Part shown: piece by piece, positions 37,027 through 49,320 of the stretch | How positions within the stretch are numbered: position 1 is the first letter of the stretch | Layout of the letters: the number at the start of each line of letters is the position of its first letter | NCBI RefSeq assembly: GCF_001746205.1 | Contig: NZ_MDCO01000012.1 | Span: 889,128 to 953,127, forward strand | Reading direction: 5' to 3' | DNA from: Brachyspira hampsonii | GTDB taxonomy: Bacteria > Spirochaetota > Brachyspiria > Brachyspirales > Brachyspiraceae | DNA: 64,000 bases | Translations under genes and position numbers: made by a program | The notes under the pieces: generated by a model | Databases searched by the model: none | What the model was told of the DNA's origin: nothing | The model's input: the letters and a program-made list of their open reading frames with translations, nothing else

Positions 37027-37566
37027 TTATTCTGTATATTCCTTAGTGCTGTCATCAACATGTATACCTTGTTTATCGTATATTATAGGAGCTACTTTTT
37101 CAAATAAGATAAATGCAGGTGAAGATAATATTACTGTAAGAGGAAGACCTACAAGTAATTCAGATCTTATTAATACAGCAACATTTGAAAGATCCGAATA
37201 TATAGAAGTTACCAAAAATAATGCTATAATTTTTATTAAATATCCAATTAAAGTTACAAATATTCCTGCAGCAATTTGTTTTATGAATATTCTTGTATTG
37301 AAGAAGCCTACGAAGAAACCAATATTGAGAAATATTATAGCATAAGATCCGAAAGTACCGCTTGAAACAATATCCTGCAAAAGCCCTATTATAAAACCAT
37401 ATATTATACCATCAAATGAACCATATCTAAATGCTATGAATACTAAAAAAATTAAAAGTAAATCAGGTTTGGCACCTAATGCCACTCTTATTAAATCATA
37501 AGCCGGAGATGACTGTATAAGAAGCAAAATCAGAGTTGTAATGATTACTGTTACTATTCTTTTCAT
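37027..37566 (-). CDS. mreD: Rod-shape-determining protein MreD
   Basis: A 179-residue membrane protein of about five or six segments. The family-type RVALGAKPDLLLIFLVFIAFRYGSFDG stretch spans residues about 27-53, with GLLQDIVSSGTFGSYAI after it (normally G-xxxDxxxxxxxG). MreD is the membrane partner of MreC in the elongation complex. Its start overlaps the mreC stop by four bases. Confidence 0.9.
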   Translation of the reverse strand: MKRIVTVIITTLILLLIQSSPAYDLIRVALGAKPDLLLIFLVFIAFRYGSFDGIIYGFIIGLLQDIVSSGTFGSYAIIFLNIGFFVGFFNTRIFIKQIAAGIFVTLIGYLIKIIALFLVTSIYSDLSNVAVLIRSELLVGLPLTVILSSPAFILFEKVAPIIYDKQGIHVDDSTKEYTE

Positions 37567-38450
37567 TGAGCATCTCCGTTTTCTGCATTATCTTCTTCAT
37601 TAGCAAGCATAATTATTTCTTGGTTTGGAACTTTTTTTATAACATAAACATTTTCTAAAGTAGAGAAATTAACAGTAGGTTCAACATATAGATCATGGAA
37701 AAGTCCGTAATTTTTCTTTTCAACTTTGAATATAGTGCCTACTAATATACCTTTAGGAAATACTCCTCCCATACCGCTTGTAACAACTCTTTCACCCTCT
37801 TCAACATCCATTTGCAAATCTATGTACTGCAAATGTGTCTGAGTAGATTTAGGACTTTGTCCTACCATTATTCCTGTAGTTCTTGAGCTTTCAAGCATTA
37901 CAGATATTTGAGATCTTTGATCAACCAAAGATAATATTCTGCTGTTATATCTTCTTACCTCAACAACCTTTCCAACCAATCCTTTATATCCGTTTTGATA
38001 TGATATAACAGGCATTCCTACAACTATTCCATGTGCACTGCCTTTATTTATAACAATAGTAGTGTAGAAATTCTGAGGGTCTTTAGAAACTATTTCAGCA
38101 TATTCCAATGGGTATTCATCAGTAGGAGCTTCATTTAATAATGCTCTAAGTCTGTCATTTTCAGCACTTAACTGTTCATATTCCAAAGCAGCACCGCTTA
38201 ATTCGGCTATTCTATCTCTTAATATCTGCACTTGACTTTGAAGAGTGAATATATCTGTTATGCTGGTATAAAGATATACAAAAGCTCTTGATACGCTTTT
38301 AGTGGCACTTTGAATAGGGTATACTCCAAGTGCATAAATAGACTGCAGATTAAATACAAAATTGCTCCTATTTAAGACCATAAACATTCCTGCTACAAGA
38401 TTGAGCAGAATATAAAGTGTAAGTAGTTTATGTTTTATAAAAAGTTTCAC
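37563..38450 (-). CDS. mreC: Rod-shape-determining protein MreC
   Basis: A 295-residue bitopic protein: membrane segment at about 10-27, coiled coil at about 60-110 (LQSQVQILRDRIAELSGAA), then the beta-rich periplasmic MreC domain with VSKDPQNFYTTIVINKGSAHGI, MPVISYQ-GLVGKVVEV and QRSQISVMLESS. It links peptidoglycan synthases to MreB filaments. It lies 47 bases after mreB; the mreBCD order is standard. Confidence 0.93.
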   Translation of the reverse strand: MKLFIKHKLLTLYILLNLVAGMFMVLNRSNFVFNLQSIYALGVYPIQSATKSVSRAFVYLYTSITDIFTLQSQVQILRDRIAELSGAALEYEQLSAENDRLRALLNEAPTDEYPLEYAEIVSKDPQNFYTTIVINKGSAHGIVVGMPVISYQNGYKGLVGKVVEVRRYNSRILSLVDQRSQISVMLESSRTTGIMVGQSPKSTQTHLQYIDLQMDVEEGERVVTSGMGGVFPKGILVGTIFKVEKKNYGLFHDLYVEPTVNFSTLENVYVIKKVPNQEIIMLANEEDNAENGDAQ

Positions 38451-38497
38451 GTCTATGAATATCGGCTATATTAATTAAAGTTTTATAATTTTTCCGA

Positions 38498-39523
38498 TTA
38501 AGAGTATCGTCTATAATTCTTTAAATTTTTAGTTTCTTCTATAAACTTTCCGCATCCTATAGCAACGCATGTAAGAGGACTTTCAGCAAGAATTACAGGC
38601 ACCCCTGTTTCCATAGATATTAAATCAGTGAATCCTGGGAGTAGGGAAGTACCTCCGCTCATAACAATACCTCTCTCTACGATATCAGCAGAAATCTCAG
38701 GCGGTGTCTGATTAAGTACAGATTTTACAGCTTCTAAAATTTCTATTAATATATCGGCTATAGCATCTTTAATTTCGGCACTGTTTATAGTGAGAGTTTT
38801 AGGAAGTCCTGATACAGAATCTCTTCCTCTTATATCCATAGTTTTTGATATATCTCCTTTATAAGCATGCCCTATATTAATTTTAATTTCTTCAGCAGTT
38901 TTTTCACCTATATATAGGTTATGAGTTCTTTGCATGTATTTGATAATAGCATCATCAAGTTCATCGCCTCCGACCCTTATAGAAGCACTTCTTACCATAC
39001 TTCCAAGTGAAAGTACAGCAACTTCAGTAGTACCTCCGCCTATCTCTATAATCATATTTCCATGAGGCTCATTTATAGGCATATCCGCTCCTATAGCAGC
39101 AGCTCTTGCCTGTTCTATTAAGAATATAGTTCTAGCTCCTGCCTGTTCGCAGCTTTCTCTAACAGCTCTTCTTTCTACTTCAGTAATTCCTGTAGGTATA
39201 CCAATGGCTATTCTCGGTTTTACCAAAGTCCTTTTATTATGCACTTTATTAATAAAGTATCTTATCATCTTTTCAACAGTTTCAAAGTCAGCAATAACTC
39301 CGTCTCTCATAGGTCTTATTGCCGCTATGGAATTAGGCACTTTTCCTAACATTTGCTTAGCTTCATTTCCAACCGCTATTACATTTCCTGTACTTTTTTC
39401 TATAGCCACAACTGAAGGCTCAGCCAAAACAATACCTTCACCCTTTACATATACTAAAGTGTTGGCAGTACCTAAATCTATTCCCATATCACTTGAGAAC
39501 ATATTATATAACCAGTTAAACAT
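38498..39523 (-). CDS. mreB: Rod-shape-determining protein MreB
   Basis: A 341-residue actin-like ATPase that guides cell-wall growth and cell shape. Phosphate 1 loop [16 protein letters not shown] at about 13-28, [17 protein letters not shown] in the middle, phosphate 2 [14 protein letters not shown] near 160, and adenosine motif [14 protein letters not shown] near 290. An N-terminal amphipathic stretch ([12 protein letters not shown]) probably binds the membrane. It starts three bases after the TPR gene and belongs to the long operon starting at cheX. Confidence 0.97.
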   Translation of the reverse strand: MFNWLYNMFSSDMGIDLGTANTLVYVKGEGIVLAEPSVVAIEKSTGNVIAVGNEAKQMLGKVPNSIAAIRPMRDGVIADFETVEKMIRYFINKVHNKRTLVKPRIAIGIPTGITEVERRAVRESCEQAGARTIFLIEQARAAAIGADMPINEPHGNMIIEIGGGTTEVAVLSLGSMVRSASIRVGGDELDDAIIKYMQRTHNLYIGEKTAEEIKINIGHAYKGDISKTMDIRGRDSVSGLPKTLTINSAEIKDAIADILIEILEAVKSVLNQTPPEISADIVERGIVMSGGTSLLPGFTDLISMETGVPVILAESPLTCVAIGCGKFIEETKNLKNYRRYS

Positions 39524-39526
39524 TTA

Positions 39527-40468
39527 TTACAATCTCCTTAAAGTATCCCTAGCGGGCTTATACGAATTATCTATTTTTAGAGCTTCCCTAAACATTTTTA
39601 CAGCTTCATTTCTTCTCTTAGTTTCTAAATATAATGTTCCTATACTATAATATAAATCAGGATTTTTTTCATCTATCTCTAATGCCTTTTTATAAAAAAA
39701 TTCGCTTTCTTTATATAATCCTTGTCTGTAATATAAATTCCCTAATTTAAAATATGCGCTGGATTCAAGCATAGTATTATTATTGAATTTGCCGTCCATA
39801 GACGATAATATTTGTATAGCTTTTGTATAATCTTTATCCCCCTCATAAGCATTGGCAAGTTCATAATATAATTCCATATTTATAAATTTATCACTATTTT
39901 CTTTTAGCTCTCTGTCAATAGCATCTTCTAAATATTTTACAGCATCTTTAAATAAACCTATCTCATAACAAATTTTAGATAATTCTATAGCGGTTGATAC
40001 TCTATTATCTCCTTCATTTATTGCTTCTATATATGAATTGTATGAATCAATATAATAAGCATATCCTAATCTTTGATAACTGTATGCCAATCTTTGATGT
40101 ATGATATTCTTGTTTTTTATGAATTTGAAAGATAATAATAATTGATTAGCATATCGTATTATATTTTCACTTGCACTTACAATAATTTCTTTTTTATCAG
40201 ATCTTATAAGAATATCATAATATAAATCTATTCCTGTTATAAGTATATTTTTATTTAAAGGTTTTTTACTGTAGAGATCATTAAACAAAAATGAAGCATT
40301 ATTATAATCTTCTGATTCCATATAGTCATATATAGATTTCAATCTTTTTTTTTCTATATAGTTTGAAGTAAATAAATAAGCAACTGCTATTACAGCTGCA
40401 GCAGTAATTAAGGTTGCTGCCACAATATGTATGCTAATCTTTTTTTCAACATTATATAGGTAAGGCAT
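39527..40468 (-). CDS. Membrane-anchored TPR protein
   Basis: A 313-residue protein with one membrane segment at about 13-35, then helical repeats. Clear tetratricopeptide units near the C-terminus are YKESEFFYKKALEIDEKNPDLYYSIGTLYLETKRRNEAVKMF-type repeats (shown here only as a pattern of A/Y/A/P positions). It lies between bactofilin and mreB with gaps of 23 and 3 bases, so a scaffolding role in cell-shape assembly is plausible but inferred. Confidence 0.82.
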   Translation of the reverse strand: MPYLYNVEKKISIHIVAATLITAAAVIAVAYLFTSNYIEKKRLKSIYDYMESEDYNNASFLFNDLYSKKPLNKNILITGIDLYYDILIRSDKKEIIVSASENIIRYANQLLLSFKFIKNKNIIHQRLAYSYQRLGYAYYIDSYNSYIEAINEGDNRVSTAIELSKICYEIGLFKDAVKYLEDAIDRELKENSDKFINMELYYELANAYEGDKDYTKAIQILSSMDGKFNNNTMLESSAYFKLGNLYYRQGLYKESEFFYKKALEIDEKNPDLYYSIGTLYLETKRRNEAVKMFREALKIDNSYKPARDTLRRL

Positions 40469-40491
40469 TATTATTTAATGTAATCCATAAA

Positions 40492-40905
40492 TTAATTTTG
40501 ATTATCAGCTATGTTACCATTATTATATAATTCTAAAATGGTTTCTTTAGGATTAGTAAGCGGATCCTGAGATACTATACATAATCCTTCTAATATAACT
40601 CCATTTTGTATTATAAGTTCAGGAGTTCTTATTTCTCCAAGCACTCTGCTTGTAGGCATAAGCATTACTCTGTTTTTTGCCTCTATATTTCCAATAATTA
40701 TTCCCTCTATAACAGCTGAAACAGTTTTTATATTTGACTTTACTTTTCCTGTAGCTCCTACAAAAACATTATCAACTTCTAATTTTTCTCCTTCATAGCA
40801 TCCGTCAACTCTCAAAGTTCCGTTTAATGTAAATTCTCCTTTGAAGTATGAACCTTCGCCTATAATAGAATTAGATTCTGTATTATCATTTCTTCTTGAA
40901 AACAT
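40492..40905 (-). CDS. Bactofilin (polymer-forming cytoskeletal protein)
   Basis: A 137-residue protein with the bactofilin right-handed beta-helix: IGEGSYFKGEFTLNGTLRVDG, then GKVKSNIKTVSAVIEGIIIG, NIEAKNRVMLMPTSRVLGEI and TPELIIQNGVILEG. Short disordered ends flank the core, as is usual. Bactofilins polymerise without nucleotide and help set cell shape, including helical form in spirochaetes and Helicobacter. It is placed between cheR (11 bases) and the TPR gene. Confidence 0.93.
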   Translation of the reverse strand: MFSRRNDNTESNSIIGEGSYFKGEFTLNGTLRVDGCYEGEKLEVDNVFVGATGKVKSNIKTVSAVIEGIIIGNIEAKNRVMLMPTSRVLGEIRTPELIIQNGVILEGLCIVSQDPLTNPKETILELYNNGNIADNQN

Positions 40906-40916
40906 TAATAAAACTC

Positions 40917-41732
40917 CTAATTTTTAGTATATACTATGGAATTATCTATATTGTTAAATTTAAATTTTGTATCTAACCCAAATAATGATTCACTATGTCC
41001 TATAAATAAAAAACCATGTTCATTTAGTATATCATAAAATCTATTAACTGTAAGTTTAACAGATTCATTATCAAAATATATAAGAACATTCCTGCAAAAA
41101 ATAACATCCATATTTGCTTGGCTTCCTCTATGCCTCAAATTATGATAATCAAAAGTTATTAATTTTTTTATATCATTTTTGATAGAGTATTCTCCTGAGG
41201 ATAGTTTATCAAAATATTTATTTAAATACTCTTTTGGAACATTTTCAACCTTATGTTCATCATATCTTCCTTCTTTAGCGGCTACCAAAGAATTAAGTGA
41301 AAGATCACTTGCAAATATTTTTATATCCTCTGCTCTTATACCCGGAGTTTCCAAACAAGTTATTGCTATGGAGTATGGTTCTTCTCCTGTAGAGCAGCCT
41401 GCACTCCAAATTCTTATTTGTTCGCCTATTTTTTTATATTTTATTATTTTAGGCAGAACATAATTTTTCAGCAGTTTAAAATTCGGCTCATTCCTAAAAA
41501 ATTTAGTAAGATTTGTAGTAATGTTATCTAAAAATTTTTTTAATTCCTCTTTATCAGATGAAATAAGTTTATAATAGTCTTCTACTACTTCCAAATTTTT
41601 TTCTTTCATAGAAGAAGCTATTCTTGATTCTAAAATGATTTTATTAATAACATTAAAACATATACCGCTTTCTCTATATACAAAATCTTTAAACAGATTG
41701 AATTGTGTTTCGGTTAATTTTATCTCATTCAA
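40917..41732 (-). CDS. cheR: Chemotaxis protein methyltransferase CheR
   Basis: A 271-residue enzyme that methylates glutamates of chemoreceptors using S-adenosylmethionine. N-terminal helical domain (FVYRESGICFNVINKIILESRI), then the SAM domain with IRIWSAGCSTGEEPYSIAI near 100, IFASDLSLNSL, and FCRNVLIYFDNES near 205. Length is typical. Thirty-four bases separate it from cheY. Confidence 0.95.
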   Translation of the reverse strand: MNEIKLTETQFNLFKDFVYRESGICFNVINKIILESRIASSMKEKNLEVVEDYYKLISSDKEELKKFLDNITTNLTKFFRNEPNFKLLKNYVLPKIIKYKKIGEQIRIWSAGCSTGEEPYSIAITCLETPGIRAEDIKIFASDLSLNSLVAAKEGRYDEHKVENVPKEYLNKYFDKLSSGEYSIKNDIKKLITFDYHNLRHRGSQANMDVIFCRNVLIYFDNESVKLTVNRFYDILNEHGFLFIGHSESLFGLDTKFKFNNIDNSIVYTKN

Positions 41733-41766
41733 AACAAGTTATTCCAAGTAAATAGGTAATAAATTA

Positions 41767-42186
41767 TTATTGTTTTTTTGCAAGAACCATTTTTATACGC
41801 TCAAGAACTTTTTTTCTGTCCAAAGGTTTAGTTATATAGTTTTTAGCACCTGCTAAAAGTGCTTTTTTTACCATATCTTCTTTACCTAAAGCACTAACCA
41901 TAACAACTTTAGCATTTTTATCGTATTCTATTATTTTAGTCAATGCAGTAATACCGTCCATTTTAGGCATTGTAATATCCATAGTTACTAAGTCTGGCTT
42001 GTATTCTTTATACATAAGTACGCCTTCTTCTCCATTTTCTGCGGTACCCACTACATTGTATTGTTCAGATACAAAGATTTGCTGTAATTGTTTAACGACA
42101 AATGCAGAGTCATCTACGATTAAAACTTTGAATGGTTTACCAAATTCATTTATACCATCAGCTTCTTTTGTATTAATGTCAGACAT
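41767..42186 (-). CDS. cheY: Chemotaxis response regulator CheY
   Basis: A 139-residue single-domain receiver. Acidic pocket Asp25-Asp26, phospho-acceptor Asp70 (LVTMDITMPKMDG), switch Ser98 (VVMVSALG) and Lys120 (YITKP). The 18-residue N-terminal extension before the receiver fold is longer than in E. coli CheY. It lies six bases after cheX, whose product should remove its phosphate. Confidence 0.95.
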   Translation of the reverse strand: MSDINTKEADGINEFGKPFKVLIVDDSAFVVKQLQQIFVSEQYNVVGTAENGEEGVLMYKEYKPDLVTMDITMPKMDGITALTKIIEYDKNAKVVMVSALGKEDMVKKALLAGAKNYITKPLDRKKVLERIKMVLAKKQ

Positions 42187-42192
42187 ATTTCT

Positions 42193-42660
42193 TTACTCCT
42201 TTTCTGATTCTACGGCAACTAATATATTAAAATCGCCAATAGAGGTATCTAATTTTATATGCAGAAATTCCGAATCGCTTATCGAAACTTCTAAATTTTT
42301 GCTTTTCATAATGACAGGCGGAGATATATCTACATCATATCCGTCTGTTTCTAATTTGGTTACAGAAAGCCCAGCTATTAAATTGACAAGTTCCTGTATA
42401 GTAGATAATGATAGCTTATCAATATCTTTTATTTCTCTGTCATTCATTATAGCAACCATTTTTTTGGCCGTTTCTATTTCCATATCTATTATAAAATGAC
42501 CTACTATATCTTTTGACAATGCTACTATAGCTATAATACCGGAAGCATTTACAAAATCACCTTTTAAAGTTATATCTCCGATTTTTATTCCATCTTTAAT
42601 ATAATTTTGCAATATTTCATTCGACGCATCGGTAAATGGTCTTATATAGTCAAGTCTCAT
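42193..42660 (-). CDS. cheX: CheY-P phosphatase CheX
   Basis: A 155-residue CheX/CheC/FliY-family phosphatase. The catalytic pair is Glu90 and Asn93 in STIQELVNLIAGLS. The rest follows CheX, including FVNASGIIAIVAL and GYDVDISPPVIM. The ATG at 42660 is used; an in-frame TTG at 42678 would lie inside the hairpin described at 42666-42699. CheX is the main CheY-P phosphatase in spirochaetes. It is the first gene of the chemotaxis/cell-shape operon. Confidence 0.92.
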   Translation of the reverse strand: MRLDYIRPFTDASNEILQNYIKDGIKIGDITLKGDFVNASGIIAIVALSKDIVGHFIIDMEIETAKKMVAIMNDREIKDIDKLSLSTIQELVNLIAGLSVTKLETDGYDVDISPPVIMKSKNLEVSISDSEFLHIKLDTSIGDFNILVAVESEKE

Positions 42661-42665
42661 ATAAT

Positions 42666-42699
42666 AATACTCTTTCAATACTAATTGCTTGAAAGTATT
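42666..42699 (-). promoter_or_regulatory. Leader hairpin covering the cheX ribosome site
   Basis: On the minus strand AATACTTTCAA pairs with TTGAAAGAGTATT (one bulged base) around a 10-base loop. The 3' arm contains the GAAAGAG that would serve as ribosome site for the ATG at 42660. Confidence 0.45.
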
Positions 42700-42725
42700 T
42701 TAACAATATATGAATTTTATTGCAA
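42697..42725 (-). promoter_or_regulatory. Possible promoter of the cheX operon
   Basis: Minus-strand TTGCAA (42720-42725), 17-base spacer, TAAAAT (42697-42702). The transcript would begin just before the cheX leader hairpin. The rest of the gap, 42726-43018, shows nothing else. Confidence 0.45.
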
Positions 42726-43018
42726 GTATAGTTGTAAAATATAATATTATGCTTTTACAAATATCGAAAAAAAACTCATTTGCTTGAAATGATATTTTTT
42801 GATAAATATTATTAGTTTAATTAACTGTGCATTATTATATATATTTATTATAATTTTGCAAATAATACTAAATATATTTTACATATAATTTCAATGAGAA
42901 TGTGAAGTTATATCTTAATATTATAATTATAATTATGATTTATAAAAGATGAAAATTTTGTATTATTTTATAATAATTATTATTATTTATTTTAATATAA
43001 TTTTTTATTAAAAAATAA

Positions 43019-43052
43019 AACCCCTGAAATTTCATTAAGAATTTCAGGGGTT
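43019..43052 (-). terminator. Terminator of the 834-residue protein gene
   Basis: CCCCTGAAATT (43021-43031) and AATTTCAGGGG (43040-43050) form an 11-base stem with an 8-base loop; the minus strand continues TTTTATTTTTT. Confidence 0.88.
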
Positions 43053-43074
43053 ACAATTTTTTATAATATGACTT

Positions 43075-45579
43075 TTACATAATTTTGTAGAAATCTATGT
43101 TATGCTGCAATTCATCTGGAAGAGGATTTCCTGATTTTGTGAATTTGAAGTATCTATTTTCCAATTCAGTAGCTTTTTTATTTCTTATGTTTTTAAATCT
43201 GTTAGCTATTTCTGTATACATAGGCTGTTTTTCAAGTTCTGCCCTTATGCTTTTAGCAAAAGGAACCTGTCTGTATAATATACCTCTTGCAACTCTGTTA
43301 AGTCTCATAATACCTTTGCTCTCATATTTTATCCATAAATTATAATCAGTTACGAATACTTCTCTAAGATTGTTTCTGCATTTTTTAATTTGTACTTTTA
43401 ATTTTTCTTTAGCTTCATCTGAAAGACCTCTGTTTTTCTTGTAGAACTGAACATAATCACTGTACTCAGAAGTAATAGACATTTGAGTAATATCATTCCA
43501 AGCCGGACCAAGCATAGTTTTACATAATTCCCATCTGAAAGCTCCAATAGTAGGTATTAATAAAGAATCTATATCTTCAGAAGTGAATATTGGAAATAAA
43601 AATCTTCCTGTGCTATTTTTTTGTCTGCTTGAAAGTTCTTCCCACATTATAGCCCTAGAACCAAATGTAGGCATAAGTATTATATTAGGAAGCACTTCCT
43701 GCATAACTAATTCTTTTTCTATATTTAATTCTTTATTTTTATACAATACCTCCCTATAGAATGCTGAAAAATCTATATCTGTTATATCTTTTATAGACTT
43801 TTCCATAACATCTCTTCTGATTAATGCTCTTTCAAAATCTTTAGTTATCATATCTTTGTGCAGTATAGGGAAGTACACGCTCACTTGTCCGTAACATAAT
43901 CTATGAGTAGTTTCGATCATATTATCAACTTCATATTCAAGTCTTTTAGAAGAACTTTCCCAATGATCTTCTAATTCCTTATCATTTATAGTACCTCGTT
44001 TTTTTAATTCTCTTAAAGCCTCTCTATAATCCTGACCGAATCCATTAACAGAAGGCGGCTCTTCTTTATCATAAATTTTTTGAAGCCATTCGTCTATATA
44101 AAATACATTTATTCTTTTAGTTTTACTTTTATCTTTTATTTCATAAAGATCCATTATTTGATTAGGAGTAAGCAGCTGATCATCCATATATCCGAAGTTT
44201 AAAAACATTTTTACAAGTTTGCTGTTTTCTCCGTTTATTATTGCTCTTTTAGCAATTTCTTTGTATATTTCGAAGAATACGCTTGAAACGCCTCTTCTTA
44301 TTTTTCTTACATCATCATCTGTACTGAATTTATCTCTTAATTTTCTAAATGCCTGCAAAGATTTCATAAAATTTTTAGCTTTAGTATCATCAATTCCAGA
44401 CATTTCTATTAATTTCTTAGTAGGATTTTTTACTTCTGCCGGTAATTCTTCAAATCCAAGAGTAACTTTAATACTATCAATTTCATTACCCATAGATGCA
44501 TTTTCACCAGGCTGTATTATAGAATTTGCTGATATTCTTCTTATTATGGAATCTATCTCATCAATATCTATATTAAGGTCATAATCATATTCAGTTTTAA
44601 TTTTATTATAAATATCTTTTATAATATTGGACATAAATATTATATATTTAACCCATACTTCATTATCTTTTCCCTGTTTATCTAAATCAAGAGCGGTTTT
44701 AGTATACTCTCCAAATAAAGACTCTTCTTCATTAGAAGATAAAAAAAGTATGTTTTCTATAGCTTCAACTATTTCCGTTTTCAATAGGGATGATATTGTT
44801 TTTAAATTTTCATAGAGCATATGAGAAGCATCTAAACTCATATTTTCATCATAAGAAAAAAACTGATTTTTAATTTCTTTAGGCATAGTTAAAAATCTTC
44901 TTACATAATCAATTTCAAATTCTAATTTTTCTGTATTTTCTATTAACTGATTTTTATTATGCATATATATTTCAGAATGATCTGCTCTTATGAAATCTAT
45001 ATCAAAAGAAACAGGAAAATTAAAACCAGAGTTTATAGAATCATCATAAATTTCTTTATAACTTTTAAAGATTTCTGATTTAATGTTTTTTGATTTATTT
45101 TGCTGCAAATTAAAATATATAACAGCAAGATTTGATGATATCATTTTTATATCAGAATTTATTTTTTTTATTTTAATATATTCTTCATAGGATTTTAGTA
45201 TCAGGTATGCTATAGAATGATACATACTTGTAAGATATGGTTTATTAACTTTAAAAAAACTTTTCACATATTCTTGATTTGGTGTTTTTACGGCATATAT
45301 TTCTGTATCATTTTTTGCTTTAAAAGAAAACATATATTTGGAATTTGATTTGTAGCTTCCTATACCAAGCATAATATTTTTAGGTATTGAAAATAATCTG
45401 CAGCTGTATCTCATAACTTCATTTTCATCTTCTATACCTAAAATCTCTTTTGAAGAAATATAAACATCTATTTCTCCTCTTGTTACTATTGATATGTTTT
45501 TTACATTTTCTCCTTCATAAAAAACAATACTTCCAGTATTTAATTTTAAATTTCCATTTTCTTCAATGTTTACACTCAT
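43075..45579 (-). CDS. Large protein with cyclic-nucleotide-binding-like N-terminus
   Basis: An 834-residue protein with no signal peptide or membrane segment. Residues about 10-125 resemble a cNMP-binding jelly roll: GSIVFYEGENVKNISIVTRGEIDVY, then LFSIPKNIMLGIGSY (a phosphate-binding-cassette position, without the usual Arg), and FSFKAKNDTEIYAV. The remaining ~700 residues are helical, charged and without a recognised domain, including a tract with KKRGTINDKELEDHWESSSKRLEYEVD. Similar proteins seem restricted to spirochaetes, but this is memory, not a search. It is monocistronic, has its own terminator, and lies upstream of the cheX operon on the same strand. Confidence 0.7.
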   Translation of the reverse strand: MSVNIEENGNLKLNTGSIVFYEGENVKNISIVTRGEIDVYISSKEILGIEDENEVMRYSCRLFSIPKNIMLGIGSYKSNSKYMFSFKAKNDTEIYAVKTPNQEYVKSFFKVNKPYLTSMYHSIAYLILKSYEEYIKIKKINSDIKMISSNLAVIYFNLQQNKSKNIKSEIFKSYKEIYDDSINSGFNFPVSFDIDFIRADHSEIYMHNKNQLIENTEKLEFEIDYVRRFLTMPKEIKNQFFSYDENMSLDASHMLYENLKTISSLLKTEIVEAIENILFLSSNEEESLFGEYTKTALDLDKQGKDNEVWVKYIIFMSNIIKDIYNKIKTEYDYDLNIDIDEIDSIIRRISANSIIQPGENASMGNEIDSIKVTLGFEELPAEVKNPTKKLIEMSGIDDTKAKNFMKSLQAFRKLRDKFSTDDDVRKIRRGVSSVFFEIYKEIAKRAIINGENSKLVKMFLNFGYMDDQLLTPNQIMDLYEIKDKSKTKRINVFYIDEWLQKIYDKEEPPSVNGFGQDYREALRELKKRGTINDKELEDHWESSSKRLEYEVDNMIETTHRLCYGQVSVYFPILHKDMITKDFERALIRRDVMEKSIKDITDIDFSAFYREVLYKNKELNIEKELVMQEVLPNIILMPTFGSRAIMWEELSSRQKNSTGRFLFPIFTSEDIDSLLIPTIGAFRWELCKTMLGPAWNDITQMSITSEYSDYVQFYKKNRGLSDEAKEKLKVQIKKCRNNLREVFVTDYNLWIKYESKGIMRLNRVARGILYRQVPFAKSIRAELEKQPMYTEIANRFKNIRNKKATELENRYFKFTKSGNPLPDELQHNIDFYKIM

Positions 45580-45673
45580 AATAATAACTCTCTTTTCAAA
45601 TGTTTATTATACTTATTGAAAAAATTATATATTATTTTTTTAAAATATGCTAGTTTTTTATTTTTTAATAGAT

Positions 45674-45698
45674 AAATTCCAAATTTAATTTGGAATTT
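45674..45698. promoter_or_regulatory. Perfect 12-base inverted repeat with one-base centre
   Basis: AAATTCCAAATT (45674-45685), a central T, and AATTTGGAATTT (45687-45698). It lies 95 bases upstream of the 834-residue protein gene and about 180 bases upstream of the rRNA promoter. Operator-like, but no binding protein can be named. Confidence 0.45.
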
Positions 45699-45856
45699 CA
45701 AAGAAATTTATAAAATTAGCTAAAAATTTGGGCGTCAAAAATCGTTTTTATAACTTTTAATTTTCTACAGGCTTAATTTTTGTATAAAATGTATTATATT
45801 TTGTATTTATTTTTGTTTATATATCGATTTTAGGGTGAAATAGGCTTTTCAAGCTA

Positions 45857-45884
45857 TTGCGTTTTTTTAATCGTATGCTATAAT
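45857..45884 (+). promoter_or_regulatory. Promoter of the 23S-5S rRNA operon
   Basis: TTGCGT at 45857-45862, 16-base spacer, TATAAT at 45879-45884 preceded by TGC (extended -10). About 320 bases of leader follow before the mature 23S end. Confidence 0.65.
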
Positions 45885-45963
45885 AATAAAACAGTTGATG
45901 AGAAACAAAAAACAAAACGAAAGAAACGAAACACCAACTGAGAAACAAAAAAAACTTAAAGTT

Positions 45964-45990
45964 CTTTGACAGATATATGAGAGCGTAGAT
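45964..45990 (+). other. Left arm of the rRNA processing stem
   Basis: These 27 bases pair with 49256-49282 at all but two positions, closing a stem around the whole 23S. This is the standard layout of an RNase III processing site. A second, inner stem joins 46193-46218 to about 49192-49217. Confidence 0.75.
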
Positions 45991-46211
45991 TTTTAGAAAG
46001 TTTTTTCCAACATAAACGGAAATCAGCAATTATAAAAATCTTCACTAGATAAAGAAAACACAATTAGATTGTGTGTCTTAGAGTAGAAAAAATTAAGCGG
46101 AGCGTTACTAAAGAATTAGATAAGAAACAGCTTTAATTAGCTAAAAGTCTCATTCAATTTGATATATTAGCTTTACTTTTGTATTAATAATAAAGAAGAA
46201 AAGGATAATAT

Positions 46212-49200
<2,989 letters not shown>

Positions 49201-49255
49201 TATTATCGTTTTCTTCTTATAAAAAGAGATCATAATAGATAAAGTAGAATGAGAC

Positions 49256-49282
49256 ATCTACGCTCTTATATATCTGACAAAG
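49256..49282 (+). other. Right arm of the rRNA processing stem
   Basis: It complements 45964-45990 and lies in the 120-base spacer between 23S and 5S, so one cut would release the 23S precursor from the 5S precursor. Confidence 0.75.
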
Positions 49283-49320
49283 ATACTTAAAACTTTGTTC
49301 TTTTAATTTGCTAATATTAT

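Noticed and set aside
41999..42499. 166-codon plus-strand frame across cheY and cheX
   Set aside because: Antisense shadow of two clearly recognised genes.
42726..43018. Possible hidden gene in the gap before the chemotaxis operon
   Set aside because: Only AT-rich sequence with many stops in all frames was seen.
45817..46029. 70-codon minus-strand frame upstream of the 23S gene
   Set aside because: It overlaps the rRNA promoter and leader and includes the processing stem; no ribosome site.
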